A stretch of DNA of 64,000 nucleotides, taken from contig NZ_CP134779.1 in the NCBI RefSeq assembly GCF_031884435.1, forward strand, positions 3,472,001 through 3,536,000, in the 5' to 3' direction. Below, one piece after another: positions 1-8,694 of the stretch (its first letter is position 1; each line of letters opens with the position of its first letter). Under the pieces are notes generated by a model. The model saw only the letters and a program-made list of their open reading frames with translations. It was not told where the DNA came from and did not search any database. Made by a program: the position numbers and the translations under genes. The stretch is from Bosea sp. 685. GTDB taxonomy: Bacteria > Pseudomonadota > Alphaproteobacteria > Rhizobiales > Beijerinckiaceae.

Positions 1-2
1 CG

Positions 3-323
3 ATCAACCTGCTGCACGAGCGGATGCTCGCGCTCTACAAGTCGAACAACCGGCTCGAATATTTCAAGCTCAACCAAGCGATCCACAGTGCCATCGTGGC
101 GGCCTCGGGCAACCCCGTGCTGATGGAAATGCACGAGACGCTGCAGGCCCGGATCAAGCGCTTGCGCTTCATCGGCAATGAAGGGCCACAGAAATGGGCC
201 GGTGCCGTCGCCGAGCACGAGGAGATCATGGCAGCGCTGCTGAAGCGCGACGCAGAAGCGCTTCTCGACGTCATCGGCCGGCATATGGAATCGACCAGGC
301 TGCGCGTCGCAGACGTGTTCTGA
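3..323 (+). CDS. GntR-family regulator, FCD domain (C-terminal part)
   Basis: The reading frame is open from the window edge, so the N-terminal winged-helix half lies outside. What remains is all helical and fits the FadR C-terminal ligand-binding (FCD) domain: the stretch N-x-x-F-H-like 'KLNQAIHSAIVAASGNP', a 'EHEEIMAALLKRDAEA' segment supplying the usual metal/ligand histidine, and a terminal 'IGRHMESTRLRV' helix with a second histidine. FCD regulators normally sense small organic acids and repress neighbouring catabolic genes. The target cannot be named because the upstream neighbours are not in view. The next gene is on the opposite strand and converges on it. Confidence 0.85.
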   Translation: MNLLHERMLALYKSNNRLEYFKLNQAIHSAIVAASGNPVLMEMHETLQARIKRLRFIGNEGPQKWAGAVAEHEEIMAALLKRDAEALLDVIGRHMESTRLRVADVF

Positions 324-362
324 GAGGGCGATGCTCGCAAACGGCAAACGGATGATGTCGCG

Positions 363-1715
363 CTATGGTTTTCCCGCGACGTAACCGTAGAAATTGCCAA
401 GGAAATCGCCGACCGGCAGCGTCTTGCTGCCGTGCGGGATCTGATACTCGCCATCGCCCCAGGTGAAGACCTTGAGCTTGACCGTGCCGTTCAACCGGTC
501 GATCAGCGACCGCTGAACGGCCCAATGCTCGGCGGTGGTCGAGCTTTTCGACTGGTCCTTCTCGCTCAGGATATTCGCGCCGATGAAGAGGCAAATGCGG
601 TAGCCGTCCGCATACAGCCGATTGGCATCGTCGATTTTGCTGAGGCCCATGCTGGCCACGATATTGGCGTCCTGCTCGACCTTGGAATAGCCGGCGCGCC
701 GGAACCAATCCGCCAGTTCGCCGGGCAAGGTGATGCCGGCGAATTCCTTGTCGGCGTTGTCATAGTCCAAGAACCAGTTCTCGGAATCGCGGATGCTGGC
801 CATGGTCATCCAGTCGACGTGATCCATCGTCGGCGGCGGCCGATAGGTCCGCACGTCCTCGTCCGGTGCGATCTCCAGCCGGTTGAGCTTCGCCCGCCCC
901 TTCTCGTAGAGGTCGATGGCGAAACGGGCATAAGCGGCGGGGTTGTCGGCCGCTTCGCTGAACAGCAGCGCGGCCGGTCCGCACAGGCTCGCCTGGTCCT
1001 GCTTGATCAAGCCCGGATTGGCGATCCGCATCAGCAGGCCGACGCCGACCTCATATCGATCCAGCGAGAGAAAGCGGCTCGATCCCGAGCGCTCGAGAAA
1101 ATCGCAGACCATGCCGGCCGCAAAGAGCTGCCGATCCGTGTCCAGCCTGTAGGGTCCCTTGCCGACCGCCGTCTTGCGGATCGTATTGACGAGCGTCGCC
1201 AGCATTGTCTTGGAACGCTGCTGCAGGCTCCTTGCGACGGCCAGGATCGTCGCCAGGTCGTTGATCTCATCGGAGGTGATGACGCCATCGCTGAGCGTGC
1301 TGCGAATGATGTTGACGACATCGGAATGGCTGAGCGTCATGTCGCCCTCCAAACCGGCATTCAACGATTTCGACACGGATCTGGTCGTGATCGCGTCCCA
1401 TTGTCCCGGTTTTTTTGGCGGTGCGGGTGGCGGACGCGATGCCAACCCCTCCAATTGCGTCAACACCGGCCCGTTCGGTTCGACAAAGCCCGTCTGCCTG
1501 ACCGGGGGATATCGTTTCTCGAAGCTCAGGATGGCCTGGTACAGCGCGTCGCTAGCGAACCCGCCGATGATACGTCCGCCCAAGGCTCCCCCGGTTCCGC
1601 CATCGGCGATCGGGATACGGTTCAGCAGGGCGATCACGACCTCCTGGTCGCTCTTCCAGTTCTGGCAATTGGCGCCGGTGCTGACATGTCGTCCGACGCG
1701 ACCTCGAAGTGGCAT
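363..1715 (-). CDS. Papain-like cysteine peptidase with peptidoglycan-binding-like N-terminus
   Basis: A 450-residue protein of no family I can name. The ATG at 1715 is chosen because a full AAGGAGG lies five bases upstream; a longer frame exists to 1760. Residues ~17-90 resemble a peptidoglycan-binding-like repeat (LLNRIP..DGG, G..A.YQAILSFEK, VEPNGPVLTQLEGLA). A proline-rich linker (95-103) follows, then a helical stretch (125-182, 'SDGVITSDEINDLATIL') recalling TerB-like folds. The C-terminal half carries a papain-type signature: Gln239/241, Cys245 in 'CGPAAL', His397 in 'AEHWAV', and 'TWGDGEY' at 418-424 where papains have N-S-W-G. No signal peptide or membrane segment is visible. It stands alone between two regulators. 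Enzyme activity is inferred from motif spacing only; substrate unknown. Confidence 0.7.
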   Translation of the reverse strand: MPLRGRVGRHVSTGANCQNWKSDQEVVIALLNRIPIADGGTGGALGGRIIGGFASDALYQAILSFEKRYPPVRQTGFVEPNGPVLTQLEGLASRPPPAPPKKPGQWDAITTRSVSKSLNAGLEGDMTLSHSDVVNIIRSTLSDGVITSDEINDLATILAVARSLQQRSKTMLATLVNTIRKTAVGKGPYRLDTDRQLFAAGMVCDFLERSGSSRFLSLDRYEVGVGLLMRIANPGLIKQDQASLCGPAALLFSEAADNPAAYARFAIDLYEKGRAKLNRLEIAPDEDVRTYRPPPTMDHVDWMTMASIRDSENWFLDYDNADKEFAGITLPGELADWFRRAGYSKVEQDANIVASMGLSKIDDANRLYADGYRICLFIGANILSEKDQSKSSTTAEHWAVQRSLIDRLNGTVKLKVFTWGDGEYQIPHGSKTLPVGDFLGNFYGYVAGKP

Positions 1716-1912
1716 GAAAACCTCCTTCGCAGAGCGGGCTGACCAACAGGATAGCCTCATCCCGAGCAGCCTGCCGCATCGTAATGGCGGGTGTCATCGA
1801 TGGCAACGGCGCCTCGCACCGGCGCAGACGACCTTCGCCGCCGGCTTGACAGTGTAGCCGCCCTCCCCTCCGCTTGCGCAAAAGCAAGAACCTTCGAGGG
1901 AACCGCCACACC

Positions 1913-2815
1913 ATGCTGACCTTGCGCCAGATCGAGGTGATCCGCGCCATCATGATCACCGGCACGATCTCGGGCGCGGCAAAACTCCTCAATGTCTCGG
2001 CGCCCGGCATCAGCCGCTTGATGAAGCACACCGAGCGCACGCTCAGGCTCAAGCTGTTCGAGCGCCGGCATGGGCGCTATGTGCCAACGCCCGAGGCCAA
2101 CGACATCTTCGAGCAGATCAACGGCGTCTATAAGAAGGTCGACGACCTGCATTACACGCTTGCGCGCATCGAGCGCGGCGGCGGCATCGAGCTCCGGATC
2201 GGCTCGGTTCCGAGCATCTGCCATGTCATGGTGCCGCGCGCGATCGAGCGGCTGCGGCGCAAGCATCCCGACCTCAGGCTCGACATCAACATCCTGAAGA
2301 TCGAGGAGGCGCTCGACTATCTCCTGCTCGGCAAGGGCGAGATCGCGGCAATGAGCTACAAGCTCGACCATCCCGGCATCGACTTCGTGCCGCTGAGCCA
2401 GGGCGAATTGCTCTGCATCGTACCAGACGGCCATGAACTCGCCGGGCGTCAATCGATCTCCGCCGCCGAGATCGTGCAGCACCCGCTGATCGGCATCGAC
2501 CCCAATGATCCCTATGGCCGGGTCATGGCCGAGATCTTCAACCAGCAGGGCCTGGCCTATGACATTGTCATCAAGGCGCGCTTTGGCACCACGGTGTGCT
2601 CGCTGGTGCGCGCCGGGCTCGGCATCGCGGTGATCGACCAGTTCACCGTGGCGCATGGCTCGATGCAGGGCATCACCACGATCCCGATCGCCGAGCCGAC
2701 GCGGTTCCAGACCTATGTCGCTGTGAAGAACGACAAGGCGCCCTCGCTCTATGCCGAAACCTTCGTGGCGCTGCTGCGCGAGGAGATGAACGCGGTGGTG
2801 ACACCGCGCACATAA
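1913..2815 (+). CDS. LysR-family regulator of the quinate/shikimate block
   Basis: A 300-residue LysR-type regulator. The N-terminal helix-turn-helix (LRQIEVIRAIMITGTISGAAKLLNVSAPGISRLMKHTE) occupies residues ~3-40, followed by the periplasmic-binding-protein-like effector domain from ~90 ('IELRIGSVPSICHVMVPRAI'). The ATG at 1913 is preferred over an upstream TTG at 1874; 'CGAGGG' lies about 13 bases upstream of the ATG. It reads in the same direction as the shikimate dehydrogenase that starts 142 bases downstream, unlike the usual divergent LysR layout. Its position at the head of the block suggests it controls it; the effector is likely a pathway compound such as quinate, shikimate or protocatechuate (inference). 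Confidence 0.9.
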   Translation: MLTLRQIEVIRAIMITGTISGAAKLLNVSAPGISRLMKHTERTLRLKLFERRHGRYVPTPEANDIFEQINGVYKKVDDLHYTLARIERGGGIELRIGSVPSICHVMVPRAIERLRRKHPDLRLDINILKIEEALDYLLLGKGEIAAMSYKLDHPGIDFVPLSQGELLCIVPDGHELAGRQSISAAEIVQHPLIGIDPNDPYGRVMAEIFNQQGLAYDIVIKARFGTTVCSLVRAGLGIAVIDQFTVAHGSMQGITTIPIAEPTRFQTYVAVKNDKAPSLYAETFVALLREEMNAVVTPRT

Positions 2816-2957
2816 CCGGCCGCGCAATCGTCTGTGCCGAAAATAACATCAGGTTAGGTAATGGCGATGGATTGGTTATCGCGTTATCCCGTCAAATCGG
2901 GCTATGTGACGCTCGGCAACGCCCGCTGAGATGACGAGCGAGCCGCGAGGGACGGAT
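2816..2957 (+). promoter_or_regulatory. Putative promoter/operator of the quinate/shikimate operon
   Basis: The 142-base gap between the LysR gene and the shikimate dehydrogenase is AT-richer than its surroundings. It holds the separated inverted halves 'ataac' (about 2844) and 'gttat' (about 2876), inside the sort of interrupted dyad LysR proteins bind. A GAGGGACG ribosome-binding site at about 2947-2954 serves the next gene. No clear -35/-10 pair could be assigned by eye. Confidence 0.35.
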
Positions 2958-3842
2958 ATGCCGGCTTTTCCCATAGCCAACCGCACGAAGCGCGTGCTGC
3001 TCGGGCTGATCGGCTCGCCGATCGCCCATTCCGCCGCGCCTGCGATGCACGAGGCCGCAGCGCGCGCCGCCGGCCTCGCGCTGCATTACCACCTCATCGA
3101 CATCGCCGGAGCCAAGGAGGCCGATCTCGCGGTAATCCTCGACGGCGTACGCCGGCTCGGCTTTTCCGGCCTCAACATCACCTTCCCCTACAAGGAAGCG
3201 GTCATCCCGCTGCTCGACGCTCTCTCGCCCGACGCCGCCGCCATGGGCGCGGTCAACACGATCGTGGTGCGGGACGGCCTGCTCACCGGCTACAACACCG
3301 ACGCCAGCGGTTTCGCCACGGCCTATCGCGCGCTGAAGCGCAGGGATGGCGACGCGCCCGTTGCGATCATCGGAACCGGCGGCGTCGGCAAGGCGATCGG
3401 CTTCGCGCTCGCCTCCTGCGGCGTCAGGACACTGCGCCTGTTCGATCTCGACCCGGCCAAGTCCGCGGCTCTGGCGGCGCAGCTTGGCCAGCACGCAACC
3501 GTCGAGATCGCGACGAGCGTGGAGGCCGCCGTCAGCGATGCGGCGGGCATCGTCAACGGCACGCCGATCGGCATGCTGCCGAACCGCGACACGCCCGTCC
3601 CCGCCGGGCTCCTCGACAAGTCCCAATGGGTTGCGGACGCGGTCTATCATCCGCTCTGGACACCGCTGCTGAAAGCCGCTCAAAGCGCCGGCGCGACGGT
3701 GATGACGGGGCGCGAGCTCAGCATCAACCAGGCCATCGACGCCTTCGCGCTGTTTACGGGCCAGGCGCCATCGCATAGCGCGATCGCCCAGGCCTTCGAC
3801 GAAACCCTGGCGGCGCAGGAGGCCACCCACCGCGCAGCCTGA
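2958..3842 (+). CDS. aroE: Shikimate/quinate dehydrogenase, probably NAD-dependent and catabolic
   Basis: A 294-residue member of the AroE family, which interconverts shikimate (or quinate) and 3-dehydroshikimate (or 3-dehydroquinate). Visible motifs are the substrate loop 'SPIAHSAAPAMH' (the usual second Ser of HSxSP is Ala), 'NITFPYKEAV' with the catalytic Lys, 'NTDASGF', the Rossmann motif 'GTGGVGKAIGFAL', and 'ELSINQAIDAF' near the end. After the second strand the protein has 'LFDLDPAKS', an acidic residue where NADP-specific biosynthetic AroE has N-R-T. This favours NAD and therefore a catabolic role. ATG 2958 is chosen for its GAGGGACG site; an ATG at 2931 would add nine residues. It opens the block that ends in QuiC, which uses its likely product. 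Confidence 0.85.
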   Translation: MPAFPIANRTKRVLLGLIGSPIAHSAAPAMHEAAARAAGLALHYHLIDIAGAKEADLAVILDGVRRLGFSGLNITFPYKEAVIPLLDALSPDAAAMGAVNTIVVRDGLLTGYNTDASGFATAYRALKRRDGDAPVAIIGTGGVGKAIGFALASCGVRTLRLFDLDPAKSAALAAQLGQHATVEIATSVEAAVSDAAGIVNGTPIGMLPNRDTPVPAGLLDKSQWVADAVYHPLWTPLLKAAQSAGATVMTGRELSINQAIDAFALFTGQAPSHSAIAQAFDETLAAQEATHRAA

Positions 3843-3918
3843 AGACGACCCCCATCCTGAAGACGACCCGAAGAACCGGGCGAGACACAAGACCAAACCG
3901 ATCGGAGGAGACGACACC

Positions 3919-5055
3919 ATGAAGAAGCATTGGATCATCGCAGCGGCGCTGACAGCGGGCCTTGGCCTGCCGGCGCTGGCACAGGACAAGGTCAAGCTCG
4001 TCGACGTGATCGAGCTGTCGGGCCCGGGCGCGACCTCGGGCACCAACTGGAAGAGCGGTGTCGACCTTGCCGTCGCCGAGATCAACGCCAAGGGCGGCAT
4101 TCTCGGCAAGCAGATCGAGATCGTGCATTACGACACGCAGAGCAATCCCGGAAACACCCGGGCCGCCGTGCAGCGCGCCATTGATGAGGGCACCTATGCG
4201 GTGCTCGGCCCGGTCTTCTCCGGCCCCATCGGCGCCTCGATGCAGATCGCCCAGCGCGCCGAAATCGCCCAGATCGTCGGCGGCGAGGCGGCCGGCCTGA
4301 CCAAGCAGGGCAACCAGTATCTGTTCCGGACCTCGCTCAGCCAGACGGCCGCGATGCCCAAGATCGCCAATTACCTGAAGAACACCGTCAAGGCAGGTTC
4401 CGTCGCCGTCGTCTGGGTCAATAACGATTTCGGCAAGGGCGGGCGCGACGCGATCCTGCCCGAGCTTGAAAAGGCCGGCATCAAGGTCGCCGTCGATGTC
4501 GCCACCGAACAGGGCCAGGCCGACTTCGCCGCCGACGCGATCAAGATCAAGAACGCCAATGCCGACGCCGTCTTCGTCTATCTCAACGAGGAAGAGAGCG
4601 CCCGCTTCCTGCGTGCCGCCAAGCAGCAGGGCATCACCAAGCCGCTGATCGGCGAGACCACCCTGCTCGGCGCCAAGGTGATCGAGCTCGCGGGCGACGC
4701 CGCCAACGGCGTCAAGGGCCATGTCGGCCTCTCGATCGACGCGCCGATCCCGGCCTTCCAGGAGTTCGGCAAGAAGTTCATCGCCAAATTCAACTACACT
4801 CCCGACCATAACGGCCTGAAGGGCTACATGGCCGTCTACATGGTCAAATGGGCGACCGAGAAGCAGAAGAAATTCGACAGGAAGGGCGTCGCCGACACGC
4901 TGCGCGGCGCGACGATCAAGCCCTCCGAGGAGCCCGGGATCCTGATTGAGACCACGATCGAGCAGAATGGCGACCTCGACCGCGAAAGCTTCCTCGCCGA
5001 GGTGATCAACGGCAAGCAGGTGATCAACGCCACCTTGCCGAAGCTCAAGCCGTAA
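3919..5055 (+). CDS. ABC importer substrate-binding protein (LivJ/LivK type), probable shikimate/quinate receptor
   Basis: A 378-residue periplasmic type I binding protein. The first 21 residues form a Sec signal peptide (MKKHW, hydrophobic core, 'LPALAQ' cleavage). The body has the family pattern: 'KVKLVDVIELSGPGATSGTNWKSGVDLAVAEINAKGGILGKQIEIVHYDTQSNPGNTRAAVQRAI', then 'VLGPVFSGP' and 'VAVVWVNNDFGKGGRDA'. A strong ribosome-binding site (GGAGGAG) precedes the ATG. It heads a tightly packed importer (two permeases, two ATPases). The family binds amino acids, but relatives take aromatic and organic acids. The flanking shikimate dehydrogenase and QuiC make a cyclohexane-carboxylate ligand more likely (inference). 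Confidence 0.9.
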   Translation: MKKHWIIAAALTAGLGLPALAQDKVKLVDVIELSGPGATSGTNWKSGVDLAVAEINAKGGILGKQIEIVHYDTQSNPGNTRAAVQRAIDEGTYAVLGPVFSGPIGASMQIAQRAEIAQIVGGEAAGLTKQGNQYLFRTSLSQTAAMPKIANYLKNTVKAGSVAVVWVNNDFGKGGRDAILPELEKAGIKVAVDVATEQGQADFAADAIKIKNANADAVFVYLNEEESARFLRAAKQQGITKPLIGETTLLGAKVIELAGDAANGVKGHVGLSIDAPIPAFQEFGKKFIAKFNYTPDHNGLKGYMAVYMVKWATEKQKKFDRKGVADTLRGATIKPSEEPGILIETTIEQNGDLDRESFLAEVINGKQVINATLPKLKP

Positions 5056-5060
5056 GGCGC

Positions 5061-5142
5061 TCGTCATTCTCGGGCGATGCGCAGCATCGACCCGAGAACC
5101 TCTTCATCCAGAGATGGTCGGGTCAGGCCCGACCATGACGCT
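5061..5142. repeat. Two tandem intergenic hairpins (palindromic repeat)
   Basis: The gap after the binding-protein gene holds two perfect or near-perfect stems: 'ttctcggg...cccgagaa' (about 5067-5097) and 'atggtcggg...cccgaccat' (about 5114-5136). Sequence of the same kind recurs at 8572-8667 and 14665-14733. It lies inside the operon, between receptor and permease genes, where such hairpins commonly protect the upstream message and lower downstream expression. Confidence 0.7.
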
Positions 5143-5162
5143 CCATCGCAGGGCACCAAGCC

Positions 5163-6041
5163 ATGGCCGAATTCATCGCCTATCTCATCGCCGGCATCGC
5201 AACGGGCGCGATCTATGCGCTCGCGGCGATCGGCTTCACGCTGGTCTGGCAGACCTCGCAGACGATCAACTTCGCCCAGGGCGAATTCGTCATGCTGCCG
5301 GCCGTGCTCGTCCTGCTCGCGATCAAGCTGCTGGGCGCGCCGATCTGGTTGGGCGCGCTGATCGGCATCGCCGCCTTCATCCTAATCTTCGGCGTCGGCT
5401 TCAAGCTCACCGTGGTCGATCCGATGATCAAGCATGGCGTGCTGCCGCTGGCCATCGCTACCATGGCGCTCTCGATCATCATGAAGGAAAGCGCCAAGGA
5501 CGGCTTCTCTGCCGAGGCGCAGAACTTCCCATCCTTCGTGCCCTCGCAAACCATCCAGGTCTTCGGCGCCTCGATCTCGCTGCAGCATCTGGCGATCATC
5601 GCGGTGGCCTTCGCCGTCATCGGCGCGCTGCAATGGTTCGTCGGTGGCACCAGGCTCGGCCGCCAGATGCAGGCGACCGCACAGAATCCGACGGTCGCGC
5701 GCATCCTCGGCATCCCGGTCGAGCGCATGGTGCTGCTGACCTTCGTCATCAACGCCGCGCTCGCGGTCGTCGCCTCCGTGCTGATCTCGCCGATCTATCT
5801 GGCGAAATTCTCCAATGGCGAGGTCATCGGCCTGTTCGCCTTCATCGCGGCGATCGTCGGCGGCTTCAACCAGGTCCGCGGCGCGCTCGTCGGCGGGCTG
5901 ATCGTCGGCATCGTCGACTCGATGGCCGCCGCCTACATCTCGACGCAGTACCGGCTCGCCGTGCCGCTCGTGCTGCTCGTCGTCGTCATCCTGCTCAAGC
6001 CGGAAGGCCTGATGGGCCGCAAAGAGGAGCGCCGCGTATGA
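5163..6041 (+). CDS. ABC importer permease, LivH type
   Basis: A 292-residue inner-membrane permease with about eight hydrophobic segments. The opening 'YLIAGIATGAIYALAAIGFTLVWQTSQTINFAQGEFVMLPA' is diagnostic of LivH, and 'GGFNQVRGALVGGLIVGIVDSM' is the cytoplasmic loop that couples to the ATPase. It pairs with the LivM-type permease that overlaps it by four bases (ATGA). Confidence 0.93.
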   Translation: MAEFIAYLIAGIATGAIYALAAIGFTLVWQTSQTINFAQGEFVMLPAVLVLLAIKLLGAPIWLGALIGIAAFILIFGVGFKLTVVDPMIKHGVLPLAIATMALSIIMKESAKDGFSAEAQNFPSFVPSQTIQVFGASISLQHLAIIAVAFAVIGALQWFVGGTRLGRQMQATAQNPTVARILGIPVERMVLLTFVINAALAVVASVLISPIYLAKFSNGEVIGLFAFIAAIVGGFNQVRGALVGGLIVGIVDSMAAAYISTQYRLAVPLVLLVVVILLKPEGLMGRKEERRV

Positions 6042-7048
6042 CCGCGCCCGCAACCCATGAGAGCCTGCAGCAGCGCAGCCGCCTCTCCCTGCCCGCCTTC
6101 GTCGATGGCTCGCTGCTCACGCTGATGGCGGGCGCCGTCATCCTCTGGTTCGCCCCGGTCGGCATGGGCCGCTACGGCACGTATGTGCTCTCGCTCTGGC
6201 TGGTGATGAGCGTCGCGGTGATGGGGCTGAACCTGACGCTGGGCTATGCCGGGCTGAAGTCGCTGGCCCAGGCCGCCTTCATGGGGCTAGGGGCCTATGC
6301 CACCGCGATCCTGACCACGAAATACGGCGTCTCCTGGTATGCCGCCTTCGCGCTGTCGGGGCTCCTGACCTTCGCTGTTGGCCTCGTGCTCGGCTTTCCG
6401 GCGCTCAGGGTCAAGGCGCATTACCTCGCCTTCGTCACGCTCGCCTTCTCGACGCTGATCTGGCTGGTCATGCGCAATGAGCAATGGCTCACCGGCGGTG
6501 TCTTCGGCGTCGCCAACATCAACCGGCCAGAGTTCTTCGGCATCAAGCTGTTCGGCGCGCTCGAATTCCACCGCTTCGTCGTCGTCGTCACCTTCCTCCT
6601 CGCGGTTCTCCTCTGGTGGATGATCCGCAGCCCCTGGGGCCGCGCCTTCACCGCCTTGCGCGAGAACCCGATCCGCGCCGCGAGCCTGGGCGTCGACACC
6701 CGCACCTACACCCTGCTCGCCTTCGCCATCGGCTCGGCCTATGCGGGCTTTGCCGGTGCGCTCTACGCCCCGCTGGTCGAGTTCATCGACCCCTCGCCCT
6801 TCTCGCTGTCGCAGAGCTTCTTCCTGCTGCTGATGGTGGTCGCGGGCGGCTCGGGCTATCTGCTCGGCCCCTTCATCGGCGCGCTGCTCGGCGTCGTGCT
6901 GCCGGAATGGCTGCGCTTTGCCGGCTCGCTCTATCTCATCATCTTCGCCACCATCGTCATGCTGCTGCTGATCGCCTGCCCGCAAGGGGTGAGCGGACTG
7001 CTGGAGCGCGGCTGGGCGAAGCTTAGCGGCAAGGCGGGAGCGCGCTGA
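6038..7048 (+). CDS. ABC importer permease, LivM type
   Basis: A 336-residue permease. ATG 6038 overlaps the LivH stop codon (ATGA). The frame is open further upstream, but that part is only the LivH gene in another frame. The protein has a short soluble N-terminus, then 'MSVAVMGLNLTLGYAGLKSLAQAAFMGLGAYATAIL', the LivM signature, and the coupling loop 'SPWGRAFTALRENPIRAASLGVDTRTY'. About nine membrane segments. The final segment ends in 'LLLIACPQGVSGLLERG', typical of the family. Confidence 0.93.
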   Translation: MTAPATHESLQQRSRLSLPAFVDGSLLTLMAGAVILWFAPVGMGRYGTYVLSLWLVMSVAVMGLNLTLGYAGLKSLAQAAFMGLGAYATAILTTKYGVSWYAAFALSGLLTFAVGLVLGFPALRVKAHYLAFVTLAFSTLIWLVMRNEQWLTGGVFGVANINRPEFFGIKLFGALEFHRFVVVVTFLLAVLLWWMIRSPWGRAFTALRENPIRAASLGVDTRTYTLLAFAIGSAYAGFAGALYAPLVEFIDPSPFSLSQSFFLLLMVVAGGSGYLLGPFIGALLGVVLPEWLRFAGSLYLIIFATIVMLLLIACPQGVSGLLERGWAKLSGKAGAR

Positions 7049-7809
7049 TGGCCCAGGTTCTCGAAGCCAACAAGGTTCTGGAAGTCACCAACCTGCACAA
7101 GGCTTTCGGCGGCATCAAGGCCGTCAACGGGGTCTCCTTCTCGGTTAATGAAGGCGAGATCCTCGGCATCATCGGCCCCAATGGCTGCGGCAAGTCGACC
7201 CTGTTCAACTGCATCCTCGGCCAGCTGGAGCCGAGCGAAGGCTCGGTCAAGCTCGACGGCCGGGACGTCACCAATCTGCGCCCTTCCGAGCTCAACCGGC
7301 GCGGCGTCAGCCGCACCTTCCAGCTGCTGCAGGTCTTCCCCGAGCTCTCGGTGCGCGAGAACCTGATCCTCGCCGGCCAGGAGCATGAGGGCTCGATGCT
7401 GTCGCGCTTTTTCGGAGCACGAGACGCTGGGCTGTCCAAGAAGGCGGATCAGATGATCAGCTTCTTCAAGCTCGGCCATCTGATCGACGAAAAGGCGGGC
7501 GGGCTCTCCTACGGCCAGCAGAAGCTGCTCGACGCGGCGATGGCCTTCATGGCCGGCCCGCGCCTCGTGCTGCTCGACGAGCCGGCCGGCGGCGTCAACC
7601 TGACCATGCTGGGAGATCTCAAGGAGCGGCTGCGCGCCATCAACGCCGAACAGGGCGCGACCTTCGTGGTGATCGAGCACAACATGGATTTCGTGATGTC
7701 GCTGTGCTCGCGGGTGATCGTGCTGGCCGAAGGCAAGGTGCTGGCCGAGGGCACGCCGGCGCAGGTCCGGGCCAATCCGGCTGTGATCGAAGCCTATCTC
7801 GGGCATTGA
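7048..7809 (+). CDS. ABC importer ATPase, LivG type
   Basis: A 253-residue nucleotide-binding subunit whose ATG overlaps the LivM stop by one base. It has Walker A 'GPNGCGKST', signature 'LSYGQQKLLD', Walker B 'LVLLDEPAGG' and switch His 'VIEHNMDFVM'. The long insertion between Walker A and signature, and the 'GQEHEGSMLSRFFGARDAG' stretch, fit LivG rather than LivF. It drives import together with the LivF-type subunit that follows. Confidence 0.94.
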   Translation: MAQVLEANKVLEVTNLHKAFGGIKAVNGVSFSVNEGEILGIIGPNGCGKSTLFNCILGQLEPSEGSVKLDGRDVTNLRPSELNRRGVSRTFQLLQVFPELSVRENLILAGQEHEGSMLSRFFGARDAGLSKKADQMISFFKLGHLIDEKAGGLSYGQQKLLDAAMAFMAGPRLVLLDEPAGGVNLTMLGDLKERLRAINAEQGATFVVIEHNMDFVMSLCSRVIVLAEGKVLAEGTPAQVRANPAVIEAYLGH

Positions 7810-7819
7810 GGAGAGCGTC

Positions 7820-8557
7820 ATGAGCACACCCATCCTCGAACTCGACGGCGTGGTCGGCGGCTATGGCGCGATGACCATCCTGAACGGCACGACCTTCAAA
7901 ATCCCGCGCGCTGCGATCACCACCGTGATCGGCCCCAACGGTGCCGGCAAATCGACCGTGTTCAAGGCGATCTTCGGCCTGCTCAAGGTGCGCGAAGGCC
8001 AGATCCGGCTGGAGGGGGCCGACATCACCAACTGGAACCAGCGCAAGCTGCTGGAGGCCGGCATCTGCTATGTGCCGCAGGGGCGCAACATCTTCCCCGA
8101 GCTTTCGGTGCGCCACAATATCGAGTTGGGCGCGGTGGCGGCGAGCTCTGATATCACCGACATGCCCAAGCGCCTGGAGGCCGCGCTCGACCGCTTTCCG
8201 GCCTTGCGGCGCAAAGCGGACAACCAGGCCTCGACCCTCTCGGGCGGTGAGCAGAAGCAGCTTGAGATCGTGCGCGGCCTCCTGCTCGACCCCAAGCTGG
8301 TGCTGATCGACGAACCCTCGATCGGTCTCTCACCGATGATGGTGCAGGAGACCTTCGGCATCCTAAAAGATCTGCGCGCCAAGGGCGTGACGATCCTGAT
8401 GGTCGAGCAGAACGCCCGCTCGGCGCTGGAGATTTCCGATGAGGGCCTCGTGCTCGAACTCGGCCAGACCCGCATGCAGGGACCGGCAGCCGAGATCCTC
8501 GCCGATCCGCGCGTCGGCCAGCTCTTCCTCGGCGGCGCGATGACGGAAGCGGCATGA
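7820..8557 (+). CDS. ABC importer ATPase, LivF type
   Basis: A 245-residue nucleotide-binding subunit. Walker A 'GPNGAGKST', signature 'LSGGEQKQLEIVRG', Walker B 'LVLIDEPSIGLSP', switch His replaced in the usual LivF way by 'MVEQNARSAL'. A GGAGAG site sits just upstream of the ATG. It completes the receptor-LivH-LivM-LivG-LivF set. Confidence 0.94.
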   Translation: MSTPILELDGVVGGYGAMTILNGTTFKIPRAAITTVIGPNGAGKSTVFKAIFGLLKVREGQIRLEGADITNWNQRKLLEAGICYVPQGRNIFPELSVRHNIELGAVAASSDITDMPKRLEAALDRFPALRRKADNQASTLSGGEQKQLEIVRGLLLDPKLVLIDEPSIGLSPMMVQETFGILKDLRAKGVTILMVEQNARSALEISDEGLVLELGQTRMQGPAAEILADPRVGQLFLGGAMTEAA

Positions 8558-8571
8558 TGCCGCTCCCTCAC

Positions 8572-8667
8572 CCGTCATGGTCGGGCTTGTCCCGGCCATC
8601 CACGTCTTCGCTGGTCGAGCGCCGTGTTCAAGACGTGGATGCTCGCCACACGGGCGAGCATGACGGG
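8572..8667. repeat. Long intergenic palindrome
   Basis: An imperfect dyad of about 96 bases with outer arms 'ccgtcatg / gcatgacgg' and inner arms 'catccacgtctt / aagacgtggatg'. It lies between the LivF-type gene and the decayed oxidoreductase. It belongs to the same broad class as the hairpins at 5061-5142. Confidence 0.65.
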
Positions 8668-8694
8668 ACGGGCTCTCCGTCCGAGAGATCTCGC

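Noticed and set aside
432..1742. A 436-codon plus-strand frame
   Set aside because: It is antisense to the peptidase gene and shows only the Arg/Asp/Gly-rich composition typical of opposite-strand frames in GC-rich DNA. The peptidase has a strong ribosome-binding site and motifs.
5114..7048. A 644-codon frame spanning both permeases
   Set aside because: Only the part from 6038 on has the LivM pattern. The front half is the LivH gene read in another frame.
8554..8694. Start of the oxidoreductase relic at 8554
   Set aside because: That frame would translate the palindromic repeat. The ATG at 8695 begins the recognisable Rossmann motif.
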